NCBI GenBank assembly: GCA_026214975.1
Contig: JAOBSW010000989.1
Span: 47,869 to 111,868 of the forward strand
Reading direction: 5' to 3'
Length of the DNA: 64,000 nt
Source: Gentiana macrophylla
Taxonomy: Eukaryota > Streptophyta > Magnoliopsida > Gentianales > Gentianaceae
The notes under the pieces are model-generated. The model saw only the letters and a program-made list of their open reading frames with translations. It was not told where the DNA came from and did not search any database. Both the position numbers and the translations under genes were made by a program. Shown piece after piece: positions 45,501 through 60,500 of the stretch (the stretch's first letter is position 1; the number at the start of each line of letters is the position of its first letter).

Positions 45501-48500
45501 GTATGTCCGTGTGTTGACATAAAAAGCAATTTAGAGATTATTTCTTTCTCTAGATTGCATTGATTGTCATATGCTCATGTTTTCTTATTGGTATATCATA
45601 TGAAACATTATTCAAAGGTAAAAGGGAGAGATATATAAGAGTGATGAATTACAATCTCTCTCCCAAAAGCTTAAGTTGATGGGAAGTAGATAATTTACAT
45701 TTTAAACACTTCCACATGCCCCCTTAAGTGTGAGCCTATAACAAGTCTGGGCCAACATGCACACAAAGGCATATAAAGGCACTATACGGCCATCAAAGGC
45801 GCCCAACACTTGAAACAATATAATGGAAGGCAATGTTGACCGAGAGGCTTGAATCTATGACCTTTTGCTCTGATACCATTTTGAAAACAGCCAAAGAAGC
45901 TGTGTTATTTTATTTTTGAATGAATTACAATACGGCTGAGCTGTCCGCCTTATATAGAAACTAGAGTTCTAAAGACCTAGACCTCCTTGCTTAAAGGAGC
46001 ATAACACAGAACCCGGTGGGTGTCCCAATAACCTTACTTAGCCCCAATGAAAACAAGAAAAACAACGAAGCCCAAATGTTCTGTAAAACCTTAATAAATA
46101 AAACATGCATGAATCTAAAGACGAAAACACCTTTTTCTCAACAAAGATCCTCTTAACGCAACCCCGAAACGAGTCTCTCTGCATAATGGCAAGTTAAGTC
46201 ACAGAATATAAAGAAGAAACTTAGAGTGGAATGAAAGGATCAGAAAAGATGTTGCGATTAAGACTCCTATCCCCCCCTATAAGTTTCGTTAGGATCAGTA
46301 ACACATCAAACTAAAAAAGAAGGATATTATTCTGATTTCGCATTCAACTCTATCATTATTCACAGCCAAGAACAAAGATATGCCGTTCCCATGTCTGACT
46401 TCCTTTTTTCAGGCATGCACTGGGTCAAAAGCATCATTTGCTGAAAAGCGAGCAAGGCGAGAACATGTGGTGGTGCAAATAAAAGACAGACTTGTCAAAG
46501 GGAAATGGCCATGGTGGGTGTTAGTATGAATACATATATCTGCAAAGTTGTGAATTAGGAAGCTCAATTAAAAGCTTTGCCTATGTCATGCTTACCTTTT
46601 TTAAATCGTATTTACATCTCACGTTTTTTTTACCTTGAATCATCATATCTCTCTTGGTGCTCAATTTACAAGAATTCTTATTGTATTCATCTTTGCAATC
46701 GATGCAAAGGTCTCTAAATAGTCTAAGCTATAAGTTTGTGTGAGACCTTTGGCTGCCAATCTCGCCTTAAATCTTTCAACTGTGCCATCCAAGTTATATT
46801 TCACACACTCACATACATCCCACGGGTTTACAACCTTTGGGCCATGGAACCACCTCTCATGTCTGGTTCTCTGCAGCCTGAAGTTCTTCCATCACTGCTT
46901 TCCTCCATCTAGGATTAGCTAGTGCTTCTACAATTGTCTTTGAGATACTGATTGTCTCAGTATTAGATATAAAGGCATTATATAGTCAGATTACCTACCT
47001 TTTCCCCTTGCTGTAATAAACACAGATTGAGACCATTGTAGGTAATTCAATATGTTCACCTTCAAAGCCGTGATTTGTAGGTTAGGGTGGCTCAAAGTGA
47101 TTGCATAATTGACAGATGATTTTGAATTTTGATTGGATGAAGATTGGACTTGATGTAGATTTAGCTAAAATTCTGCAGATTATTCTCTTATACCATAAAC
47201 GTAGTAATTTTGAGAGAATAATGAGATTCTTGTATTGATCTGGAGGTCCTCTTTTATACAGTATTGACGAACCTTCCTATTACAATCGGACTCTAACAGC
47301 CTCTGTAACAACGTACCTAACTTATCTACAACGTTTAAATGACAGCTGTACCCATACTTAACGTGCAACTATAGCTATCCAATTACAGCAAATAAACATA
47401 ATAAATAACACTTTTTACTCAGTTTTTCATCTTTATTTTAACTCAGAGACAACCATGTAATGGTTTTTACTTCTATGCATTTTCCTCCCTGGTCTACATA
47501 CAGTTGAAATTTTGTTATGACCTTTATGAGAAAGTTATGCGAATGCCCTGCCTATAATCCTTTGCTTCCTTTGTGGCCTCAAATTGTGGAATCCCTTGTA
47601 AATCCATGTGGGTTAGCTCTTTTGCGGGATAATTTAGAAATCGCCCTCATATGCGAATCCTTTTTTGTGTATTTTCACCCATCTTAACTTTCCTTATGGT
47701 TAAGTACTTTAACTTTCTCACCAGTAAGCGATATTTGCTTGGAGAATTAAATACCTCGTCTTCATTTCTTAGTAGCTTCAAATCTGGATTTATAGGTGTG
47801 TCAACTGGTCGTCCTCCAAGTGTGCGTGTTTCCTTTGAAATCTTGCAATTGCCAAGCACATCAAGCAGCTTCTGATCATTGTAAATCAAATTAGTACCAG
47901 AATAATGTTGATCTTGGATATGAAATGGCAATCACCATAGATGCTTACATATTCTTACCAAGTCTTTCGTGTACCATTACTTTCCTCAATAAAAATGGGG
48001 CATCTCTAAAACTTGGGCTTTGACCTCCTTCAAACATAATAATTGCCTCTATGGACCTATCATTTTCGGCATCCAAAATAACAAGTCTTCAGCAACACAA
48101 GAGAGTTAGTTTTGAGGGCATGCGATAAAGAAATATTGTGCCTACTCTACCAGACACTTTAAACATTTCGCTTCTTTACAATGCTTCTATTAGCAGTGAT
48201 GAAGAGGCATGCAAAGATTTCAGAGGAAGTTGTATTGCATGCTTTCGTAAATTTTATTTCTACAATATACCTTGCTTTGAGACAACTTGTTGATATTGTT
48301 TTAAAATATCATGCATCATTAAGATTGTCATATAAAGTAGTGTACCCTTAATGAAAAAAGTGCCTAATTTTCTTTTCAAGCATTGTAATGCTGCTTGAAT
48401 ATGCTATCAATTCTATGGGTTGCAGTTTCTGCTCTCTAGTTATTATCTGATACCAGATCCAGTGTGGCATGATTTGGTGCTTAGCTTGATGTTCTTATTC

Positions 48501-51500
48501 TGTATTAATTTTATCTGGCTGACAGGCATGCTGCGTTCTGTTATCTTATCCGCAAGTTTCATACTCGCATCAGAAAAGATCATATCATCTCTTGGTTTGA
48601 TTGCATATGTGATAGCATTGAGAGGTGAAGACTTTCAGACATTTGACAACTTTGTTCTCTTATGAATGTATTATTTATTTACTTTACATTTAGCGATTTT
48701 GGGTTTCCATACCTGTAGTAAGCAGATCATAGTCCTTTTCCTTCTTCAGAATAATTGATGTCTCACTGTTTGTCTTGCTGGCTACCATGTGTACTAATGC
48801 ATGATTCCTTCTATTTTTGCTACAGAATAATAAATGATGCAAATATGGAGCATGCTTATGATGGCGTGCTGTGGACCTTGAGGTGTGCTACTTAGCCTAT
48901 CTCGATAAGCTTTGCTCATTTTTCTACATGAACCTTATCTTCTTGTTGTAATAAAGCATATCATCTTCTTTCACTGTGTTCTGTAAAAGTTTGCGCTTGC
49001 TTGTTTCTGTCCTGCTTTTTAACTGTCAGCACATTTTTTGTGAATCTCTAGGAGCCTTCAAGAGCTTTCGGCATTGCTGCAGTTCAATGCTCTGAGGCAG
49101 GACTGTTCACCAGATTCATCTTTTACCATTAATGAGGTAGCACAATTGTCTGGTACAGCTTATTGGCCGTTCTGTGTGCAGTTTCTTTATCCCTTGTTAT
49201 CTGATCGTCCGTCGTTACTTGACCATGCGGCTTTTTTTCGGGGGGCGTAGAGGTGTGGAAATCGAGGCAAGATGGCCTCTTATGTCCTTATTTATTCATA
49301 CACTCAATGGAAGGGTTTATCGAGTTGTTCAAACTTAGACTTAGAGATAGCTTTCAATACCATCCGAAGTGTAATAGGCTCAACCTTGCATTTGCTGACC
49401 GTCTTTTCATCTTGTAGAAAGATGGGGAGATATTGAGAAAGAAATCATTTTTTTTAATGCAAATTCCTGATACAACATAGAAAGTAGCTATTTAGTTAGG
49501 CGGGTTCTATCGGCACACGCATAATTACTTTTGGCACCCATTTATTGAATATTTTTTCTGTTGAACAAAACGTCATTCCCACTGGTGTAACTCCTTCAAC
49601 ACCAACGTCTGGACTTACGTCCTTAAGTTGTGCCACTTTTATAACGTGAGCGTCATTCCCCACTGGTGTTCCTCCTTCAACACCAACGTCGGTGGTCCAC
49701 TGGCGTTGGTGTTGAAGGAGGAACACCGATGGGAAATGACGTTAAATCTTTGAAAACAATGTGGTGCCAAGTAATTTTTTGTGGTGCCGAAGTAAATGGA
49801 TGCCAAAAGTAATTTGATATGTGCCAATAGAACCCACCTGTCCTTTAGTTATTGTTCTGTTATGTTTGTATAGTTGTAGTTTTAAGTAAACTTCTGTGTT
49901 GTGGATAAGTTTGGAGTTTGCTAAACTACTTTTTTTGTTAGATAAGTTTGCTATACAACTGGGAGAATCCCAAATAGTTAAGAGAGTAAATTTGTTATAC
50001 CTGTTGTACATTAAAGGTCTCAAACCTCAAAATAAAAATAAGATCATTTTGATCAAGTTCTTCTAGAATCTATTGTTTAATTGCGTTTAGCAGATCGTGT
50101 GAAACTATGACCATGAGCATGCGGGTGAATGAGTGTTATCTGGATACACTTTTGCTTATATCTATCAATTTGTAAATGTCTCCGATTTCCGGAAATTGTG
50201 CTACTTTTACGGTTACACACTCTTCTTGATGTATGTGGCAGTGCTTCAAGTATTTTTTTGTGTCATATATTGGCTACAGGATTGATTATAGTAATCCTGT
50301 GCCGATCAATGGTGTGTCAACTGTATATAGTCTACTCAATACGCCCCCCTTATTTACAATACATGTAGTTTATGTTATGCATGCTGTGTTGTAACTGCCA
50401 TCAATATATGTGTCTGTTGTTGAATTTTTTTTTTTTTGCAGTTTGGCCATGGTTGGGACATCATATGGAGCTGTTTAGTTCGCTGCCTGCCTACATTCAG
50501 TAATGTGGCCTATGTAGTAAGTTTTATTTTGTTATGTTCCTTCCATGTCAAAACTATTTTATGCTGCTGCCTATATGCAGTATCATCCATATCAACTCAT
50601 CTTTTATTCTCCCTAAGGGTTGTTTTTTGTTATTGGTTTTACTCTTAAATCTTCCTTTTCCGCAAGAAGTTCCTAAATTGCAGCATATATGTAACTCAAA
50701 TTCAAATGCTGCTATATGGGCTGTTAAGGAGAGGTGTTTTTGCCTTGTTTTGCTAGTTGACACATGTCACATTGAAGAAAAAGCACATCTTTATTAGGAA
50801 GAAGTTCTAGAAACAGTTTTTCATGTAGGCTAAACAAAGGTGACCCAATTCTAATGCCACAAGAGTCCTATCCTAATCAATTGTAGAGATGGTAACCATT
50901 ATTAGGATTCCTATCTAAGGTATTATCCAGTTATCACCTTTGACTTGCCAGTCATCTTCTCCAAGCCGAAGTCTTGAAAAACACAACCACCAGAGGTAAA
51001 ATTAGCAATACTACTTCTATTGATATTAGCTTATGAACTAAAAGTAAATTACTGGCAAGTCCGGGGACTTGTAATATAATTTTTAGGGTGAGTGACGGAC
51101 AAATTGGAACTTAACCGTTTCCAGCTATGTTAGAAAAAGTTACTCAAGACAATTTAATCTTTTGATTACCAACACATGGTTTATTGGATGAAAAAAGCTC
51201 AAAAAATCCGGTCAATGGTATCTTGCTCCTGAGTCTACTACCCAGCAGACATTAAGACTTTTTCCTAACAAGCTAACCGGGGAAGTTATACCTGAATCCA
51301 CGTAGGAGTAAGTTGGAGTAGGATTTTGTATGGGTAGAGGGTTCAAATATTTACTCAGGTGCTCTCTAGTTGGGTCATTGGTGAAGGGAAGACTTCATGG
51401 TTCTGATAAGGCCTGGTTGGCCTTCCCTAAAGTTTGTCAGTTTTGTCCTCCAAGCTGGCTTCCTATGCATCTTCCAGCATGTTTCACAACTGTGACCTGT

Positions 51501-54500
51501 CTTCTTACAATGTTTGCACTTGTGGTTTGATTTGTTTGTGCGTTTGGCACTCTCAAATCTGCCTGCTGTGAGTGCAGAACTCTCCACATCTGGGCTGGCT
51601 TCTTTCTGCATCATCTTCCTCCGAGCCTCCCCCCTTCCAAATTCAGCAAATAACTCCCTTTTATGATGGCAGAGGCTTTCTTCCAAGGACTCCGCCCCTT
51701 ACCTCATCAAACTTTTGTGCCGATCCTGCCAAAACGGAAAAAGACACACTTGTTCTCTTCCCTTCTGAATTTGATGCTATCTCCTTTACCTCCTTCACAA
51801 TTCAGTCTATTTATACTTACGCTGTGGGGTAAAAAACAAACAAACAAGAACTTGGTACATAGTGTGCTGAATATTCTTTGGACTTGATATGTCAAGAAAA
51901 ATCAGCCTGTCAATTGTCTCCCAACCTGATGGATATGCTCTCTCTGTTTGCAGGCTGATGCTGCGTTCACACTCCTTGGTAGCATGATCCAGCGTGTAAG
52001 CTGAATACCTGTTTGTTCATTTATTTTTTCTTGCTTTGTTATCATAGCAGAATCGTTTCTGATGAGCTTTACGTACTTTTAATGAATACATGCCTGCGTT
52101 AATATCATGTTTAGGCAGACATTCCTTTCCTTTCTACTTCAGCAGTTTCATTGATAGTGTATCATGGTTTGTGTGTTTGTGTGTGTGTGTATATATATAT
52201 TATCTTATCCTATTTGCCAATGTTCAGATATGAATGTGCAACATTTTTTGAAACCTCTAGGCTAGTTCATAAATTATCATGGTATAAGAGCTTGAGGTCA
52301 CTTGTTTAATACTACTAATGCCCCAATTATTTCGAATAAACCATTATTTATGTTGGGCATGCTAACTCTGCTACAGAAAACAAATATTACTACTGCTGTG
52401 CATGTCCACTTTGCTATAACTTGTCTACTCTTGTAGACCTGTTGGTACTTTAATTTGTTCACTAGTTGCTACTTTTGTAAACCATGGTCTATTTGGCTAT
52501 GGGGTATAGCTCCTTTTGTTTATGAAATGAATTCTGATTTACAAATTGAAATCGTCAAATCTTGTTGTCCACGTGTTGACAAGCTCTCACACATGAGGGT
52601 GTGCTAAGATATAAATGTACAAATCATACTTCTTATAGGAAGGATTATCTGTTTAATTATTTATATTTTTTCTAATGTAAGCCGATCTATAAGGCTGCTA
52701 TTTATGTTTTATCAGGGTTTACACGCTTAAGCATTGGGCTGCGCGTTTAGAGTCCTTGGTGGACAAGTTTTCTAAATTATAGGAAGTATTAGGGTTTCTT
52801 GGTTGAATAATTAAACCTATGTCATTAGTGAATAAAATCAGAAAACCTAATTAAAGGTTTCTTTTCTTTCAACATGGTATCAGAACCATATCACCAAAAA
52901 TTCTACAAAATACTACACAATATAGTTCATTTACTAGCTTCCCTAATCCTTAATCTGTGTGCGTAAAGCTAAAAGACCTTATATTTTGGGATGGAGGAGT
53001 ATCAGTCTACTTTCGACAAGGCATACCGGTTGTGACCAATAAGGGAATGGTGGATGTCCTCCAATCTGGAGGCAAAGACTTTGGTTATGCACTTGCTAAT
53101 TACATTGCAGCAAGATATATGCCTAAAATCCTTAAGCATAATAACATTAGGATTTTGGGGATGAGGGAAATGGCAATACTGTTGAAAGGAAAGTACAAAT
53201 AATTACCGGTCAAAAGAACATCATAACCTTAAGAAGTCAGAACCGAAAACATGCCAGGCAGATAAAAGAAAATCAACATCAGGCGTAGTAGCAGAGCTTT
53301 TTTTTTTCATGGAAAGAGGGGCAGCCTTGATCTCTTTCTCCTGGACAGGAGAGCTGAGCATGTGCTTCTGATGATCATGCAGTTTGGTAAGCTGATGAAA
53401 AAAATCAAAGAGATTTTTGTAAAAAGAGTAAAGTTCTTCCTTTACTATCTCACTGGAGTTTGATCACAGACCCGTCATCCTTCTAGATCTTCAGGATTCC
53501 TTTTCTTAGCTGGTTAAAATGCACTTTCCTATGAATGAAAACGTTATTCTTGTGCCCTTTCGAGAGCCAACGAACCCTATTTTATATATTTAGTTTTATT
53601 AAGCGTATATCCAAGATCTGTGCGACTGGCATTTATATTGCATCATGGTTTCAGGGTACGTAATCTTCTCATCCATATCACAAGATATATGGGATTTACA
53701 GTTGTTCAAGTGCTTGCCAACCGCGTAAGTGATTCTTATGGCTACAAATATTTCAATTTAATCAAGCATGTGCATTTTTGGGATTCCACTGTGTCTTTAT
53801 AAAGGTCGTCGCATCACGTTTTATCACTTTAAAGCATATTGTACTTTGTTTCTAATGTGGTTTTAGTTCATGGAAGTAGAAATGATCTTATTTCAATCTT
53901 TTTGTTCAGGTGACAATATTTTGCTTTTGTACACTATGTTTGATATAATTACTCACAGATTTCTCTGTCATCAGTTTAGTTTGGTTTATGTATTCCAGGA
54001 GGGTTGCACGTACAAGTACTCACAATGACTTAGAGATTTTCCCAAATAATTTTCCCACTACCATTTGTCATTTAACGTATGTATCTGATGTCAGAATATA
54101 GCCGTTTGGAGAGTGTTTTAAAAGTAGTTATGAAACAAAATGGTCTTAGAATAATTTGCATAATCCATTTTGAAATTAGGATGATAAAATGTTGTTTAGT
54201 TTGTATTATATAAGCGAGGATCAATGCAATTATTATGCTGTAAAGATGAGGGGTTGATTTATGATGAAAGAGAATACTAAATTGAAACAGGGTCGGGTTT
54301 GACTAGAGGCACTTCTTTGTAGATCTGCAGAAATATTTTACGGAAAAACCGTGCATACAATCAACTAAATTCATCCGCCTTTATAGGCACTGGATAGAAT
54401 ATATATGTATCATTAGGGCCTCAAAGAGAGATTTGTTGGAAACTACACAGATTTTCAGGAAATCATGGACATTTTTTTTGGAAATCAGTCAAAATAAAGC

Positions 54501-57500
54501 TTCCTAAAATAGAGAGGATCAAATATGATTCCATAGTAAATAGCTGAATACTTGTTTGTTAGTTAGGATAAGTTTTTTCTACAAGTGTATATATTCATAA
54601 GCCCTGTGATCCGATGATACAATGAAAAGAACTCCTTTTCATCTTAATCACTAGGCGTTTGAGAATATATTGCTTAATTTAAGTGCCATGCTTATATGAT
54701 CCTCTTTACAGTTTAAGTACGAATAACATGTTTATGAGTCGTTCGTTAACTTAACAATGAACTTTCATTGCCAAATGCAGTTTTTGTCCTGTCTAGGCAG
54801 ACATTTTAGTCACCGAATGCATGAAGTTTTCTCGTTCATTGCTATTTATTTTTTATCTTGTTCGTTTGTGAATTTGAATTTGCATCATTGCGCATTAGGG
54901 TTCCAATCCAGATGCATCTAGATTTTTTTTTTTTTTACTTTTTCTTGCTACAATTTTTTATGTTTTTGCACCCCTGGCTTTGTAATCGTATTTTATCTGA
55001 TTTCAGGTCTATCTTGTGGTTCATTTCGTGCTATTTCTCTCAGAGTTTTTCTCAAGTAAATGATCCTTCAGCCTGTCCTCTTCTTACATATTTTTGATAT
55101 ATTTTACTTTTTGTCCTCGGTCAGTGATTCTGTCATTGATTTGTAATCCTACTTCAAATTTCATGATTGATATTAAAATGTGTGATGTGTGTGTATTTCA
55201 CCATTTCTTACGGCAAGTTCACGGCTCTTTGATAGTACCTAGGATGTTCCTCACGACTCATTACGAAATACTGATGATTCACAAATTTGATTATCTGTGC
55301 AGGTCAGACTAAAGATGTGATAATAAAATAGATTTAAGCTAAAAAGGAATACAATAAAATCAATAAACAACTTATCCAAATATGGGTTGAAAAAATAGAT
55401 TTATAAGCTTCTATAATTAAGGTCACCATAGCAATTATAAAATTGCAACAATCTGTTCTTTACAATTTTCATACTTTTTGAAGGTAATCATCATTTGATT
55501 GATTGTATTCTTTTAGCTACAACTAATGTGTTTTAGTCAATCTAGGTCCAATTACTTGCTATCTAATTGACTTAAAACCTTCAAGTTCTTTGAAAATTCA
55601 ATTAATCCTTGAAAGATTTAATCAATTCTCGTTCGACTTCTACTGTCATTACTTTTGTAAGAAAAGAGAACCATTTAGGTTTTAACTCTTGTGTTTTATT
55701 CATAGCCAAGATAGTTAATTTATACAACCATGAAAGGAAACTTAGTAGACTAGGACTCTAATCCATCGATTTAGCACATGTGCCTAAATCTTAATGAATA
55801 ACAACACATGCCTTATAACTGCTACATTCGAGATGGAAAGATAATAATAATAATTAGGAGATATTCTCCATAATTAGAGAATATTTCCAATAACTACCAA
55901 ATATTCTCAACACTCCCCCTCAAGTTGGGGAAAAGATATTTATCAGACCCAACTTGCTCACAAAGTAGTCGAACTGTCCCTTCCCAATGCCTTGGTCGAT
56001 CCATCTGCAATTTGTTGAGTAGATGGTAGGAAGGGCACATGCAGAACACCCCACTTTCTAGTTTCTCTTTGATGAAGTGTCTATCAATCTCCACATGCTT
56101 TGTCTGTCATGTTGTATGAGGTCATTTGCAATATCAATATTTTGCCTTGTTGTCACAATCTGAGCCTCGTAGGTCGTATATATCTCGCCCCAATATCTTC
56201 CATGACTTGTTTGATCCATAGGCCCTCACAGATTCCCAATGCCATTGCCCTGAACTCTGCTTCAGCAGTGCTTCTTGCCACAACATGTTGTTTCTTGCTT
56301 CTCCAAGTCACCAAGTTTCCCATACATAGGTGCAGTATCCTGTCATAGACCTCCTTTCTTTTGTACATGTTCCCCAGTCTGCATCTGTGTATACAGACAC
56401 ACTTCTATTGTCAGACTTTTAAAGTCTGATCCCTTCAGGTGTGGTCTTGAGTACCTTAATGATCCCTTAGCTGCTTTATATGAGCTTCATTTGGGGAGTG
56501 CATAAACTGACTTAGTGTACTTACTGCATATGACACATCTGGCCTAGTGTGTGCCAGATAGATCAACTTTCCAATCAGTCTCTGGTAGCTCCCCATATCC
56601 ACAGGGTCACCTTTGGCTTTGCCTTGATTTGATTACACTCAGAGAGGTGTATTTGCTTTGGTCCAGCCCTTCAAGCCCTCTGCCTTCTTCAAGAGGTCCA
56701 AGTGTATAGTTTCTTTGAGTCAACACTAAACCCTTTTTGATCTTGCTACTTCCATTCCCAAAAATGTCTCGGGGATCTCAGATCTTTAATCTCAAATTCG
56801 AAGCCTTGTCTCTTAACTTAACCGCCTCCTCACCTTTCATCATTTCTGTCAATATAATATCATCTACATACACAATTAATGCAGTTAACTTGCCTTTCCC
56901 TGTCCTCTTAATAAACAAGGTGTGATCTGATTTTCCCTGTACAAACCCAATTTTCTTCATGAATCTCATAAACCTGTCAAACCAAGCTCTTGGACTTTGT
57001 TTGAGTCCATATAAGGACTTGTTGAGTTTGCAAACCTTGTTACCAAACTGCTCGTTGAACCTGGAGGAGGATCCATATATACTTCCTCCTTTAACTCACC
57101 ATGGAGAAAGCATTCTTCACATCCGGTTGCATTAGAGGCCAATCCAGTTTATCGCCAGCGATAAGTATTCGATTGTATTAAGTTTAGCTACGGTGAGAAT
57201 CTTTCTTGATAGTCAATCCCATAGGTTTGGGAGTAGCCCGCCAGCTACTAACCTGGCCTTATGCCTGTCAATACTGCCATCAGCCTTGTATTTTACCACA
57301 AACACCCACTTGCACCCCACTGTTTTCCTTCCTTCTGGCAAAGAAACCACTCCCCATGTACCATTCTTCTTCAGGGCCCTCATCTCTTCCAGGACTGCCT
57401 CCTTCCATTCAGAACCAATAGAGCTTCATGAACATCTTTTGGTTTGGTAGTGTTAGATAAGGGTAGAGGTGAAGGCTTTATATGATGTGGATAGGTTGGC

Positions 57501-60500
57501 ATATGATAGGTATCTCGAGATAGGGTGTTGTGTACAGCTTCTAGTCTGGTCTGTTTTCTGATGGCTATAGGTACATCTAGCAGTTGTTTTTCTGCTTTTG
57601 TTTTTGGAGAATCAGATTTGGCTTGTTTTGTGTTTGAGTCTGGGTCTGTTTCATCCTCAGATTCAGTGCTTGTGTGCTCTGACTCCTCAGAGTTATTGTC
57701 TGTTTCATTAGTCAAAGATTCAGGGTCTGATTGTTGTATAGGCTCATTGAGAGTCGGATACTTTCTTAGGGTGTGTTCTCACATAGACCTTTCCCTGGAA
57801 TGGTCTTTCCCTGAGAGGTTCTGGAGGGTCAGTATTCTTGACCTCCTGCTGTTGGCATTTATCCCCACACTTGTCCAAGTTACGTCCGAGAATCGACTCA
57901 GTTCACTAGGTTTTTCTAACTCTAGTTCAGGTTCAAAGTCTAGGAAACTGTAACACTCTTTAAACGGACTAGGGTCCACACCTTTATCTATAGACTCCCC
58001 CTGAAATTGACTCTGGTCAAAAAACATATTTTCTTCAAAAAAGGTGACATCCATGGTGACTATGGTTTTTCCAAAGAGTATTATCAAAACATTTATACCC
58101 CCTTTTTGTGGGTGAGTAACCAATAAAACAACATTTTTTTGACCTAGGGTCTAATTTCCCTTGATTATAGGTGTGGATATATGCTATGCATCCAAATATT
58201 TTTAGTGGTAAGTGCCTTATCAGTTTGTTTGCTGGAAAATGTTCTTGAAACACTTGTAAAGGAGTCTTAAAGTTCAGTATTCTTGATGGTAACCTATTGA
58301 TTAGGTATGTTGCGGTTAGAATACTTTCACTCCATAGTGTCTTTGGACAGTTTGAGGTAAACAAAAGTGTTCTAGCCACCTCCAACAAGTGCCTGTTTTC
58401 CTCTCCGCAACACCATTCTGTTGTGGTGTTTTTATACAGGAACTTTGGTGGATTATATCCTTCTCAAGTAGGTATCCATCTAGGTACTGATTGAAGTACT
58501 CTGTTCCATTATCACTCCTCAGAATCTGAATTTGAGTGTGAACCGAGTATTTATCATTTCATAAAATTGTTTTAAAGCTGTTTCCACTTCGATTTGTCCT
58601 CATTAAGTATACCCAAGTTAAACGTGTGTGATCATCTATGAGTGTGATGAACCACCTTTTTTGTTAAAAGTACTAACCAGAAGGACTCCCCACACATCAC
58701 TATGGATCATAGTAAAAGGGTTTTGAGGAACATAGGTTGAGTTGGGTAAACTTGTGCAGTTTGTTTTGCAAGCACATGATTTCACAATTGAAAGACAAAT
58801 CTTTATTACCAACAAACAATTCAGAAACAATTTTTTCATATATAAAAACTAGGGTGTCCTAATCTCCTATGTAAGACCGGGGATCTTATTTCGGACATTG
58901 TAGGACAAAGTGTGTGGTAACCTCTCCTCTCATTAGGCTTTCTTTGTGGTGAGTCCAACCCCGAATCCAGTATGTAGAGTCCTCCCAGTCACCTAGACAC
59001 GCCAATCATCTTCCCAAAGCTTTGTCACGAAATGACAAACAATCTTTAGAAAACACAGCCTCACAGTCAGCCTGATGGAGGTTAGTTTCTGATTGACAAA
59101 AGATTACAGCTAATTTGGGAACATGGAGAACATTTTTAAGGGTTATATCAGGTGTCACATAAATGGAACCTTTTCCAGCAATGGTGGAAAAAGATCCATC
59201 AGCAAGCCTTATTCTTTGGTTTCCTGCACAGGGGTTATTTAAGGAAAAAATCAGAAGAACCGGTCATGTGGTCAGTTGCTCCATAGTCAACTATCCACTG
59301 AGGGCTCTGACTGATTCCTAGAACAGATAGGGAAAAATGGTTACCTGATTCAGCTAGAGAACAATTTGGTTGGGATTTTACTGAAAGTTGTGAGTTTAGA
59401 ATTTTACTCAGTTGCTCCAACTGATCCTGAGTGAATGGAAGCGTCCCTGCAAAAGATTGTGGCCCAGAATTTGAAGATACCTGATTAGCCTTTCCTTGTT
59501 CAGAGTTAGCACCCCTGTTCCTCCAAGAAGCAGGTTTCCCATGAATTCCCCAGCAAACATCTTTAGTGTGTCCATTTTTCTTGCAGTGATCACACTTAAG
59601 TTTCTGTCTTTCAGCTCTTCTTGCTGATTCATCTCTGTTGTATCCCTTGCTTGCCACCATTGCAGATGAATCTACCTCAGGATGTCCAGACCTGTGCATG
59701 ACCTTTCTCCTTGATTCCTCCCTTCTTACTTCTGAGAACGTTTCTCTGAGGGATGGTAAAGGATTTCTGCCCAGGATCGTGCCCTTGACCTCATCCAGAT
59801 CCTGATTCAGGCCAGCCAAGAATGAATAAACCCTTTCATTCTCCTCTCTCTTATGAAACTTGACACTGTCAGCTGTGCATTCCCACTTATCTTCATGGCA
59901 CAGATCCAATTCTTGCCATAGAGATACAATGTCGTTGTAGTAGGTAGTGACATCCTCGCCCCCTGCTTAAGACTCGAGTTTGGTTTTGAGTTCATAGATT
60001 TGGGATGAATTTTCCAAATCAATACATCTCTTGATTGCTTCCCATATGGCTTTGGTCGTCTTTAAGAACATATGGGGTTTGGCTACATTAGTGCTCCATT
60101 GAGTTTATGAGCCAGGTCATGATCATTGTGTTTTTCGACTTCCATGTTTGAACTTGGGGTGGGCCGTGGTGCAGCTTCATCACCAGTTAGAAAACCCAAT
60201 TTTCCTCTTCCATCCACAGCCAGTGTGATGGCTTGTGCCCATTCAAGGTAGTTTTTGCCATCTAATTTCCTGGCTGGGAGTAGGATCGGGCTCGGATTGT
60301 GTTTGGAAATATCATCACCGGCTAGAAGATCGGTCCCCTGTGGTTCCATACTGGTTGGTGGATCGAGGTGGTGCTCCCAGAGGTGGGAGTCCTTTCTCCG
60401 GTAAAGGCCGCCCGATAATTCATCGGATTTTAATTAGTAAAGTATTTTTGTATAAGTCGGCTCTGATACCATGTAAGAAAAGAGAACCATTTAGGTTTTA

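Noticed and set aside
57525..57953. + strand 142-residue serine/valine-rich frame
   Set aside because: Antisense of the copia acidic linker.
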